A stretch of DNA of 23,784 bases from Pelotomaculum_B sp964543575 (lineage in GTDB: Bacteria; Bacillota; Desulfotomaculia; Desulfotomaculales; Pelotomaculaceae), in NCBI GenBank assembly GCA_964543575.1, contig CAZIYV010000042.1, forward strand, positions 1 to 23,784. Reading direction: 5' to 3'. The position numbers and the translations under genes were made by a program. Under the pieces are notes generated by a model. It ran no database searches. It was not told the DNA's origin and was given only the letters and a program-made list of their open reading frames with translations. This document shows, piece by piece, positions 15,148 through 23,491 of this stretch (the stretch's first letter is position 1; every line of letters begins with the position of its first letter).

Positions 15148-16506
15148 ATGAGTGAAAAAACCAAAATTATCTTGAAAGAAAAGCACATGCCCAAGGCCTG
15201 GTACAACATTCAGGCGGATATGCCCAATCTGCCCAAACCAGCGCTGCACCCAGGCACCAAGCAGTCTGTGGGACCGGAGGATCTGTCGCCTATTTTCCCG
15301 ATGGCTTTAATCGGGCAGGAAGTGACTCAGGACCGCTGGGTGGAGATCCCGGAGGAGGTTCAGGAAATCTACCGCCTCTGGCGGCCGACACCGCTGCACA
15401 GGGCCCGGCGCCTGGAAAAGGCACTGGATACTCCTGCAAAGATTTACTACAAGTATGAAGGCGCCAGCCCAGCCGGCAGCCATAAACTGAACACAGCCGT
15501 ACCGCAGGCATATTTCAATAAAATAGAAGGCATTAAGCGCCTTGCCACCGAGACAGGCGCCGGTCAATGGGGCGTGGCCCTGTCCCAGGCCTGCAACTTC
15601 TTTGACATGGAATGCACCGTGTACATGGTCAAGGTCAGCTACCACCAGAAACCGTACCGCCGCACCATGATGCAGATTTTCGGCTCGGAGGTTTTTGCCA
15701 GCCCCAGTGAGCACACCAACTCCGGCAGGCAGATCCTGCAGGCCAATCCTGACTCCCTGGGCAGCCTTGGCATGGCTATCAGTGAAGCGGTGGAAGACGC
15801 CGCCGGCCGTGACGATACCAACTATGCCCTGGGCAGTGTACTGAACCACGTTATGTTGCATCAAACCGTTATCGGACTTGAGGCTAAAGAGCAGCTGGAA
15901 AAAGTGGATGCATACCCGGATGTGGTGATCGCCTGCTGCGGCGGCGGCAGCAACTTCGCCGGGACTGCCTTCCCCTTTGCTTATGATAAAATCGTCAAAG
16001 GCGCCAAAGTGAGGCTGTTGGCCGCTGAGCCCAGCGCCTGCCCCACTCTGACCAGGGGACACTTTGGCTACGACTTCGGTGACGTGGCGGGATTTACACC
16101 GCTTCTTTGGATGTACACGCTTGGTAAGGAATTTATGCCCCCCGGTATTCACGCTGGCGGACTGCGCTACCACGGCGACTCTCCACTGGTGAGCCAGCTG
16201 GTTCACGATGGCATCGCCGAGGCTAGAGCTTACGGCCAGACCGCAGTATTTCAATCAGCCATGGTTTTCGCTAAGAGTGAAGGGATCATCCCTGCTCCGG
16301 AATCTTCCCACGCTATACACGCAGCTGTGGAAGAAGCCTTAGCGGCCAAGGAGGCGGGTGAGGCCAGGACCATCCTCTTTAACCTCTCAGGTCACGGTCT
16401 TCTTGACCTGCCTTCTTATGAAGCCTACCTGGAAGGTAAACTGATAGATTATCCCCTGCCGGAGGAACACCTGAAAGAAGCGCTTAAAAAACTGCCTCAG
16501 GTATAA
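15148..16506 (+). CDS. trpB: TrpB2-type tryptophan synthase beta-like PLP enzyme
   Basis: 452 aa from ATG 15148, with purine-rich GGGGAGAAAGAGAAG before it. It is the longer TrpB2 form: the N-terminal extension with MPKAWYNIQADMPNLPKP and RPTPLHRARRLE are typical, and ordinary TrpB is about 400 aa. The PLP Schiff-base lysine is Lys113 in SPAGSHKLNTA, and the phosphate-binding loop is CCGGGSNFAG (263-272). TrpB2 condenses serine with indole and often lacks a TrpA partner; no trpA or other trp gene is visible here. It may salvage indole or act on another substrate. It is followed by a good terminator, so it forms its own unit or ends the previous one. Confidence 0.9.
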   Translation: MSEKTKIILKEKHMPKAWYNIQADMPNLPKPALHPGTKQSVGPEDLSPIFPMALIGQEVTQDRWVEIPEEVQEIYRLWRPTPLHRARRLEKALDTPAKIYYKYEGASPAGSHKLNTAVPQAYFNKIEGIKRLATETGAGQWGVALSQACNFFDMECTVYMVKVSYHQKPYRRTMMQIFGSEVFASPSEHTNSGRQILQANPDSLGSLGMAISEAVEDAAGRDDTNYALGSVLNHVMLHQTVIGLEAKEQLEKVDAYPDVVIACCGGGSNFAGTAFPFAYDKIVKGAKVRLLAAEPSACPTLTRGHFGYDFGDVAGFTPLLWMYTLGKEFMPPGIHAGGLRYHGDSPLVSQLVHDGIAEARAYGQTAVFQSAMVFAKSEGIIPAPESSHAIHAAVEEALAAKEAGEARTILFNLSGHGLLDLPSYEAYLEGKLIDYPLPEEHLKEALKKLPQV

Positions 16507-16527
16507 GGGAAAACGAGTTGACCAAGC

Positions 16528-16556
16528 GGGGCGCCCCAAGCTGGAGCGCCCCTTTT
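16528..16556 (+). terminator. Terminator after trpB2
   Basis: GGGGCGC (16528-16534) pairs with GCGCCCC (16546-16552), with an inner CCA/TGG pairing, followed by four Ts. It is GC-rich and strong. Confidence 0.8.
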
Positions 16557-16573
16557 ATTGTAGGTCAAATTTT

Positions 16574-16602
16574 TATAAAGTAGGTACTTTTACTTCTTTA
16601 TA
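16574..16602. promoter_or_regulatory. Dyad-symmetric site upstream of lysA (possible operator)
   Basis: TATAAAG (16574-16580) and CTTTATA (16596-16602) form an inverted repeat, and inside it AAAGTA/TACTTT (16577-16590) form a second, overlapping palindrome with a 2-nt centre. It lies 57 nt before the lysA start. It is AT-rich and could be a repressor site or part of the promoter; no T-run follows. No lysine riboswitch is visible. Confidence 0.3.
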
Positions 16603-16658
16603 CATATCTTAAAATGAAGTGAAACGGGTTGGGATATTTGGACATTGGGGGCTCGATT

Positions 16659-17972
16659 ATGAAATTAAACGGCACCATGCGCATAAATGAATTAGGACAC
16701 CTGGAAATAGGCGGCTACGATTCAGTTGCTCTGGCCAGTGAATTTGGCACACCTCTCTATGTACTGGATGAGGCTGACTTCAGACAGAATTGCCGGGAAT
16801 ACTACAATTCTTTCACTGTCAAATATGGAGCGCAAGTAATCTACGCCTGCAAATCCCTGTTAAACCTGGCTGTATGTCGTATGGTGGATGAGGAGTGCCT
16901 TGGTCTTGACGTTGTTTCCGGTGGTGAGCTGTTTACCGCGCTGGCGGCCGGTTTTCCGTCGGAACGGATTTATTTCCACGGCAACAACAAGTCTCCGGCT
17001 GAACTTAGTATGGCCCTGGAAGCGGGCTTAAGACGCATTGTGGTAGATAACACACATGAGTTGGAGCTATTGAACCGGCTGTCCCTGGCAGCCGGTAAAA
17101 AGGCCGCAGTTATTTTAAGGGTAACACCGGGTGTGGAGGCACATACGCACGAATATATCAAGACTGGACAGATTGATTCAAAGTTCGGGCTCGTAATAGA
17201 AAACGGCCAGGCTCTGGCGGGTGTGAAGCGGGCTCTAGAGTTGGGCGGTATCGTCCTTAAAGGCCTGCACTGCCATATCGGTTCACAGATTTTTGAATTA
17301 AACTCTTACGCTCAAACGGTGGATATCATGATGTCCTTTGTAAATAAGGTTTATGAAAAAACAGGTGTGTTTATGGAGGAGCTTAATCTGGGAGGCGGTC
17401 TTGGGGTTTATTACACAGATGGGGATCAACCACGTCCTATCAGGGAATACGCTGAGGTGGTCGTGAATGCGGTCCATACCAGGGCGTTGGATCTCAACCT
17501 ACCGGTTCCCAGAATAATAGTGGAGCCCGGCCGTTCCATCAGCGGAACCGCCGGCAGCACTTTATACACCATTGGCGCGATTAAGGAGATACCGGGTATC
17601 CGCAAGTATATTGCAGTTGACGGGGGTATGGGAGACAACCCGAGGCCTGCCCTGTACCAGTCCCGCTATGAGGCCTGCATCGCCAATAAAGTTGGAGAGG
17701 CTCCCGCTGAATTGGTGTCTTTGGCCGGCAAATGCTGTGAGTCAGGCGACATGTTGATCTGGGATATCCGGCTTCCCGCAGCGACCCCGGGCGATATTCT
17801 GGCGGTAAGCTGCACCGGCGCCTATAACTATGCCATGTCCATGAATTACAACCGCCTGCCGCGCCCGGCCATGGTGCTTGTGGGCGACGGCCGGGCCGAA
17901 TTAATCAACCACCGTGAAAGCTATGAGGATTTAATAAGAAATGATCTTATCCCAGAAAGACTGGCCAAATAA
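16659..17972 (+). CDS. lysA: Diaminopimelate decarboxylase LysA
   Basis: 437 aa from ATG 16659, chosen because GGGGG (16647-16651) sits 7 nt before it and the length fits B. subtilis LysA (439 aa); a TTG at 16629 would add 10 residues. It decarboxylates meso-diaminopimelate to lysine, the last step of the pathway. It has a fold type III PLP barrel: the PLP lysine is Lys65 in VIYACKSLLNLAV, followed by LHCHIGSQIF, NLGGGLGVYY, EPGRSISGTAG and the C-terminal KCCESGD motif (Cys360, Glu361) that completes the active site of the partner subunit. GAYNYAMSMNYNRLPRP is also standard. lysA follows spoVA in Bacillus too; here four genes lie between. It is its own transcription unit, with a terminator after it. 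Confidence 0.95.
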   Translation: MKLNGTMRINELGHLEIGGYDSVALASEFGTPLYVLDEADFRQNCREYYNSFTVKYGAQVIYACKSLLNLAVCRMVDEECLGLDVVSGGELFTALAAGFPSERIYFHGNNKSPAELSMALEAGLRRIVVDNTHELELLNRLSLAAGKKAAVILRVTPGVEAHTHEYIKTGQIDSKFGLVIENGQALAGVKRALELGGIVLKGLHCHIGSQIFELNSYAQTVDIMMSFVNKVYEKTGVFMEELNLGGGLGVYYTDGDQPRPIREYAEVVVNAVHTRALDLNLPVPRIIVEPGRSISGTAGSTLYTIGAIKEIPGIRKYIAVDGGMGDNPRPALYQSRYEACIANKVGEAPAELVSLAGKCCESGDMLIWDIRLPAATPGDILAVSCTGAYNYAMSMNYNRLPRPAMVLVGDGRAELINHRESYEDLIRNDLIPERLAK

Positions 17973-17996
17973 GACGTGAGACGTGGTAAGATGTAG

Positions 17997-18014
17997 GTGC
18001 GACTTTAGTCGCAC
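17997..18014. repeat. Perfect small hairpin downstream of lysA
   Basis: GTGCGAC (17997-18003) and GTCGCAC (18008-18014) form a 7-bp stem with a TTTA loop. No T-run follows, so it is probably not a terminator by itself. A similar half, TTAGTCGCAC, occurs at 5859-5868 after the helicase gene, so it may be a dispersed motif. Confidence 0.4.
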
Positions 18015-18037
18015 TGTTTAAGCTGATTGGCACTAAT

Positions 18038-18061
18038 AGCGTCAACACGGGCGCTTTTTTT
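18038..18061 (+). terminator. Terminator of lysA
   Basis: AGCGTC (18038-18043) pairs with GGCGCT (18050-18055), including one G-U pair, and runs into seven Ts (18055-18061). Confidence 0.7.
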
Positions 18062-18074
18062 GGCAACTGTAATG

Positions 18075-18083
18075 TGATATAAT
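18075..18083 (+). promoter_or_regulatory. Extended -10 vegetative promoter of the tRNA nucleotidyltransferase operon
   Basis: TG-A-TATAAT is a perfect extended -10 (TGNTATAAT), 33 nt before the GTG start. No good -35 is seen at 16-18 nt, which extended -10 promoters can do without. It lies right after the lysA terminator, as expected for a new unit. Confidence 0.55.
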
Positions 18084-18115
18084 ATGTTGCATATTTTGTA
18101 AGCGGAGGGCTAACG

Positions 18116-20755
18116 GTGGAAATTATCACTACCCATACTAATACAGATATGGATGCTCTCGCTTCCATGGTGGCTGCGCAAAAGCTTTACCCGGGCGCGG
18201 TAATGGTTTTTCCCGGCCCGCTCCTGAAAAATGTTGAGGAGTTTATGGCCCTGCACAAAGACACTCTGAATGTGAGAACAGTCAGGGATATTGAGCCTAA
18301 GCTGATTGAGAGAGTGATCCTGGTTGACACGAAGTCGCCGGGTCGTCTGGACAAACTGGCCCAACTGCTGGAGAAACCAGATATCGACATACATATATAT
18401 GATCACCATCCCTGCGGTGAGGGTGATGCCAGGGGCAAGCTGGAAGTGATTGAAATGGTAGGGGCTACCACAACACTGCTGGTGGAAAAGATTATCGAGA
18501 AGAACTTAAAAATTACCCCGATGGAGGCGACGGTGCTTTCTCTGGGTATCTATGAGGACACGGGGTCACTGGTGTTTTCCAGCACAACGCCGAGAGATGC
18601 CGGGGCGGTTTCCTACTTGCTGGCTCAGGGAGCCAACCTTGCCGTGATTGCAGAGTTTTTGGAACGTCCCCTCACCGAGGAGCAGCGGTCTTTACTAAAA
18701 GCGCTGCTGGTCTCGGCTGAACGCTATGAAATAAACGGCATCAAGTTTCTGATCGCTAAAGGCAACGTGGATGAGTTTGTTGGCGGTCTGGATCTCTTAA
18801 CCCATAAACTTGTTGACTTTGCCCACCTGGACGCTGTTTTCACCGTGGTGGAAATGGAAGACCGTGTCTATATTGTGGCGCGCAGCAGCATTCCAGAGGT
18901 GAGCGTCAAAGATATTCTTGATGTTTTCGGCGGAGGGGGACACCCGTCGGCTGCTTCGGCCATCATTAAGAAGGCGAAGCTGGCAGATGTGGCGGAACTT
19001 CTGCTTAATACTATCCGTTCCAAAGCCAGGCCGCCGACTACCGCCGCTGATATTATGTCGAGCCCGGTAAAAACTATAACTCAGGAAATGATTATTGAAG
19101 AGGCGGGGCGGATCATGCTCAGGTATGGCCATACCGGCCTGCCGGTAGTAAAAGGTGAGCTGGTGGTAGGCGTGATCTCCCGCCGTGATGTTGAAAAAGC
19201 AACCCACCACGGCCTCGGGCACGCTCCAGTAAAAGGTTTCATGACCAGCAACCTGGTTACCGCCAGCCCCGGGACGCCTGTTTCAGTGGTCCGTGAACTG
19301 ATGATTGAGCATGATATCGGAAGGCTGCCGGTGCTTAAAGAGGGCAAACTGGTAGGTATCGTATCCCGGACCGACGTTTTACGCACGCTGCACGGTGAGG
19401 TAAAGGCAAGGCATGAAAAGATACACAGCAGCGTTAATTGTGACAAAGCGGACAATAACATCCGGGAGTTGATGTACCGGGGGCTGTCCCTGGAATATGT
19501 GCGGATCCTGGAAAATGCCGGCGCTGTCGCCGCCAGTCTGGACTATAAGGTATATGCGGCGGGTGGCATTGTACGTGACCTGCTGCTGGGCATGGAGTGC
19601 CTTGACATCGACCTGGTGGTTGAAGGGGACGGCATTGAGCTGGCCCGCGCCCTTAGTTTGGAATACAGCGGCAGGGTCCGGGTTCACCCCAAATTCTATA
19701 CCGCCACTGTGTATTTTGCTGATGGCCGTCAGGTAGATGTGGCTACGGCGCGGGTTGAGTTTTACCAATACCCGGCGGCCATGCCGCAGGTGGAAACATC
19801 TTCCCTGCACCAGGACTTGTACCGGCGTGATTTTACTATAAACGCTATGGCGGTTTCACTAAACAAGGATGATTTTGGTGAATTGGTTGATTTCTTTGGT
19901 GGAAAAGAGGACCTGGATAGAGGCGTGCTGCGGGTGCTGCACAATTTAAGCTTTATCGAAGATCCGACCAGGCTTTTAAGAGGGATAAGGTTTGAGAAAC
20001 GATACAATATCAATTTTGAGCCCCAAACTTTAAAATTAGCCAGAGAGGCTGTGCAGAACAAAATGCTCGCCAGGGTTTCACTGGAGCGGGTTTGGGAGGA
20101 ACTTAGGTATATCCTGCTGGAGCCCCGTCCGAGCCTCGGACTGGCACGCCTGGTAGAGCTGCAGTTATGGGACTATATTTTCCCCGGTGTCCTATATGCA
20201 GGCAGCAAAGAGGTGTTGGATGATTTGCACCGTTCCATCAAGGTGCTGCGTTCCTGGGACCTGGCGGAACCTGACGAACCATGGATGGTTTACCTGATCG
20301 CGGTCCTGCACCAGACAGACGGCGACAAAGCCAGGGAGATATGCCTGAGGTACCATCTTAACAAAAGGCAGTTGGAAAAAGTTTTAGCTGCTTTGAGAGG
20401 CTGGCGCGATGTTATGGAAGGGCTTAATCATGTGGACAGCCTGACCATGAGTGAGTTGGCCAGGCGGGTTATGTCCGTACCGAGAGAATGTTATCCGCTT
20501 ATATTAGCTTATCTTGTCAACTATGTCACCAGAAGGAGGTTCCGCCAGGTGCTTACCGCCATATGTTACGATAAGCCGTCGATTAACGGCAAAGACCTCC
20601 GTTCCTTAGGCTTTAAGCCGGGGCCGGCTTATAAGATGGCGCTGGAAGCGGTCTGGCAGGCCCGCATAGACGGCCTGGTGCGGACCAGGCAGGAAGAGCT
20701 CAGCTATGTGAAGGAATACCTGTCCGGTTACGAAGGAGCGATTAACGATGTTTGA
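18116..20755 (+). CDS. DHH-CBS-CBS-tRNA nucleotidyltransferase/poly(A) polymerase fusion
   Basis: 879 aa from GTG 18116, with GCGGAGGG just upstream. Three modules are visible. The first is a DHH phosphoesterase-like part, residues 1 to about 290: HTNTDMDA (7-14), DTKSPGR from Asp71, YDHHP with Asp96-His97-His98, and the DHHA1 motif GGGGHPSAASA near 272. Next are two CBS domains, about 309-430 (ADIMSSPVKTI, then GFMTSNLVTASPG). Last is a class II nucleotidyltransferase head from about 478: GGIVRDLLLG (483-492), catalytic Asp497 and Asp499 in DIDLVVEGDG, RRDFTINAMA, and EDPTRLLRGIRF (615-626), then a helical tail. Enzymes of this plan in Aquifex-like bacteria are A-adding or poly(A) polymerases; CC- or CCA-adding activity here cannot be decided by eye. 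CBS domains suggest control by adenine nucleotides. Confidence 0.88.
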   Translation: MEIITTHTNTDMDALASMVAAQKLYPGAVMVFPGPLLKNVEEFMALHKDTLNVRTVRDIEPKLIERVILVDTKSPGRLDKLAQLLEKPDIDIHIYDHHPCGEGDARGKLEVIEMVGATTTLLVEKIIEKNLKITPMEATVLSLGIYEDTGSLVFSSTTPRDAGAVSYLLAQGANLAVIAEFLERPLTEEQRSLLKALLVSAERYEINGIKFLIAKGNVDEFVGGLDLLTHKLVDFAHLDAVFTVVEMEDRVYIVARSSIPEVSVKDILDVFGGGGHPSAASAIIKKAKLADVAELLLNTIRSKARPPTTAADIMSSPVKTITQEMIIEEAGRIMLRYGHTGLPVVKGELVVGVISRRDVEKATHHGLGHAPVKGFMTSNLVTASPGTPVSVVRELMIEHDIGRLPVLKEGKLVGIVSRTDVLRTLHGEVKARHEKIHSSVNCDKADNNIRELMYRGLSLEYVRILENAGAVAASLDYKVYAAGGIVRDLLLGMECLDIDLVVEGDGIELARALSLEYSGRVRVHPKFYTATVYFADGRQVDVATARVEFYQYPAAMPQVETSSLHQDLYRRDFTINAMAVSLNKDDFGELVDFFGGKEDLDRGVLRVLHNLSFIEDPTRLLRGIRFEKRYNINFEPQTLKLAREAVQNKMLARVSLERVWEELRYILLEPRPSLGLARLVELQLWDYIFPGVLYAGSKEVLDDLHRSIKVLRSWDLAEPDEPWMVYLIAVLHQTDGDKAREICLRYHLNKRQLEKVLAALRGWRDVMEGLNHVDSLTMSELARRVMSVPRECYPLILAYLVNYVTRRRFRQVLTAICYDKPSINGKDLRSLGFKPGPAYKMALEAVWQARIDGLVRTRQEELSYVKEYLSGYEGAINDV

Positions 20756-21380
20756 TTTGCCAAGCTTGGAAAGCATAGCTTTAATGCTGCCGGCAATTGT
20801 CCTGGGCCTGACCTTTCACGAGTACGCCCACGGTCTGGTGGCCTACCGTCTGGGAGACAACACCGCCTATGACCATGGCCGGCTTACGCTTAATCCGGCG
20901 GCGCATGTGGATCCCGTGGGACTGATTCTGCTTTTTCTGGCCGGGTTTGGCTGGGCTAAGCCAGTTCCGGTAAACCCTTATAATCTCAAAGGGGATATTC
21001 AGAAAGGCATGCTTTTAGTATCCCTGGCCGGTCCGGCCACGAACTTACTGCTGGCTATAGCCGCGGCGATAATCTGGGGCGTGCTGGACATTTTTCAACT
21101 GCCCTATGTTGATCCTATCATGCAATATATGATCCAGATAAATGTGGTGCTGGCTATCTTTAACCTGATCCCGGTGCCTCCTCTGGATGGATCGAAAATT
21201 CTGGCGGGGCTCCTGCCCGGCCGGCAGAACTGGCTGTACCAGCTTGAAACGTATGGGGTGATTATTTTAATCCTGCTGGTGTTTACAGGGGCAATAGGCT
21301 TTATCTTTAATATTTTTGTAAAGCCTATCGTCATAGCTTTATATACACTCGCCGGATTGATTTCAAACTTGATATTCTAA
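20748..21380 (+). CDS. Site-2 protease family (M50) membrane metalloprotease
   Basis: 210 aa from ATG 20748, overlapping the stop of the previous gene by 8 nt, so translation is coupled. It is a small M50/YwhC-type intramembrane protease: the zinc motif HEYAH is His24-Glu25-x-x-His28 within the first membrane helix (about 10-33), and the third zinc ligand is Asp147 in FNLIPVPPLDGSK. Other hydrophobic segments lie near 57-72, 88-112, 124-141 and 165-205. DHGRLTLNPAAHVDP and GWAKPVPVNP are typical of this subgroup. It lacks a PDZ domain, unlike RseP, and is a different branch from SpoIVFB as far as I can judge. The substrate is unknown. It stands between a tRNA enzyme and trpS, a neighbourhood I recall from other Clostridia. 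Confidence 0.9.
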   Translation: MFDLPSLESIALMLPAIVLGLTFHEYAHGLVAYRLGDNTAYDHGRLTLNPAAHVDPVGLILLFLAGFGWAKPVPVNPYNLKGDIQKGMLLVSLAGPATNLLLAIAAAIIWGVLDIFQLPYVDPIMQYMIQINVVLAIFNLIPVPPLDGSKILAGLLPGRQNWLYQLETYGVIILILLVFTGAIGFIFNIFVKPIVIALYTLAGLISNLIF

Positions 21381-21415
21381 ACAATCGTCTACTACCGAAG
21401 AATAGGAGGTCTATC

Positions 21416-22390
<975 letters not shown>

Positions 22391-22397
22391 AGCAAAC

Positions 22398-22429
22398 AGC
22401 CGCCAGGCCTTCAGGGTCGGCGGTTTTTT
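22398..22429 (+). terminator. Terminator after trpS
   Basis: AGCCGCC (22398-22404) pairs with GGCGGTT (22419-22425), 7 bp with one G-U pair, around a 14-nt loop that can pair within itself; six Ts (22424-22429) follow. It ends the nucleotidyltransferase-protease-trpS unit. Confidence 0.8.
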
Positions 22430-22759
22430 ATTTTGTTACACCTTTAAATAATATCTGCCCCATTCTGTCTGCCAGTTAAACAAACACGCTTTCATAATAG
22501 AACTAACCCCTCAAAAATACACCGTTTCTCAATTAATGTAATAAATCGTCATATAGTGTCGGAAATATCTGTAAATATTTTGTTATTTTATAGAAGGATA
22601 TGTCTTATATTGGTTGAACTAGCTCATTAGCCCATTTTCATAAAAATTTACAGCGCATATTACCAGGGCTGGACATTGCTTTTGGAACAAAAAGGCTTTA
22701 ATTGACGGAACTGTGTGGTTTTTTTGTTTCAAGGCAATGAATTAAAGGAGGGAACAGTT
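22430..22759. other. AT-rich intergenic stretch before the DNRLRE protein gene
   Basis: About 330 nt without a credible gene on either strand. It is AT-rich compared with the genes to its left. I found no riboswitch signature I can defend (no c-di-GMP type I core, no T-box), no tRNA and no good promoter pair; TTGAAC at 22613-22618 has no convincing -10. It ends with the ribosome site AAAGGAGG (22744-22751) of the next gene. Confidence 0.5.
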
Positions 22760-23491
22760 GTGCAAAGAGGATTAGCCCGGTTGTTGCTGTTGGTGTTTTT
22801 AATCAGTTCAATAATCACGGTACTATTGCAGGCCGCTCCGTCAGAGGCGAAAACTAACGAAGAGAAGCAAAAAAAAGAGAACGTTATCGAAGATAGAACC
22901 GAACTACAGCACCTAAATACCCATGACTGCAAATTCTATAAAAACAAGGACGGGTCCATAACCGCGGAACTGACCATAAACCCCGAGCCGGAGATCGACA
23001 ACTCCCTGGTAGAGCTTAAAGGCGGCCAGGAAAACTTTTTCCAGAACAAGAATAACCGCTTTAAAGCAACCTTTCCCGCCAAACTGAAGAATAACCTCTT
23101 AGACTTCACTTATAAAGGAAAAAGCATTTCCTTAGAATTAAAGGACCAAAAGAAAGCTGACATCAGCGCCGCGAGGAATAACAGCAAAATAAGATATGAC
23201 GAAGTGCTGAAGTCAGTTAATATAAACTACCTGGTGGTAGATAACGGGGTTAAGGAAGACATTATCATAAAAGATGCCGGCGCCCCTGATGAGATATGCT
23301 TTACCATTAAGGCAGGTACTTTAAACTGGAAGAAAGGCGAAGGCGGCAGAGTCGACTTTTACGCTGATAATGAAGAAAAGCTCCTCCTTTATCTTAACCC
23401 CCTCACTGTGGTGACAGCGCAGGGGAAGTCGACTGACGCGGTAACCGTAAAGATAGAAAAGGCGCAAACAACAGCATCGAGTATACCTTGA
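22760..23491 (+). CDS. Secreted DNRLRE-type surface protein, N-terminal part (frame broken at its end)
   Basis: 243 aa from GTG 22760, placed by AAAGGAGG at 22744-22751. Residues 1-30 are a signal peptide (QRGLARLLLLVFLISSIITV, then the region AAPSEAKT). The rest is a lysine-rich beta domain with KNKDGSITAELTINPEP, IRYDEVLKSVNINYLVVDNG and VKEDIIIKD, the pattern that precedes DNRLRE domains in large clostridial wall proteins, often with RHS repeats further on. The frame ends at 23489-23491 after SSIP, but the expected continuation is in the -1 frame from 23461, so one base appears missing near AAAAGG (23457-23462). Without that the protein would run off the window. It is probably one gene with the next entry. 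Confidence 0.75.
   Translation: MQRGLARLLLLVFLISSIITVLLQAAPSEAKTNEEKQKKENVIEDRTELQHLNTHDCKFYKNKDGSITAELTINPEPEIDNSLVELKGGQENFFQNKNNRFKATFPAKLKNNLLDFTYKGKSISLELKDQKKADISAARNNSKIRYDEVLKSVNINYLVVDNGVKEDIIIKDAGAPDEICFTIKAGTLNWKKGEGGRVDFYADNEEKLLLYLNPLTVVTAQGKSTDAVTVKIEKAQTTASSIP

Noticed and set aside
15307..16254. Long open frame (315 codons) on the minus strand
   Set aside because: It lies wholly inside trpB2, which has full family motifs on the + strand; it is an artefact of codon bias.
12922..17985. ACGTCTCAC (12922-12930) and its inverse GTGAGACGT (17977-17985), both outside genes
   Set aside because: Only nine bases and no further similarity around them; chance is enough.
18061..18083. 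TTGGCA-like -35 (18060-18065) paired with TATAAT 18078
   Set aside because: The spacer would be about 12 nt, too short; the extended -10 explains the site better.
21381..21415. T-box leader for trpS
   Set aside because: The gap to the upstream gene is only 35 nt and has just a ribosome site.
22430..22759. Possible c-di-GMP or other riboswitch before the DNRLRE protein gene
   Set aside because: Surface protein genes in this group can carry such leaders, but I could not find the conserved core bases.
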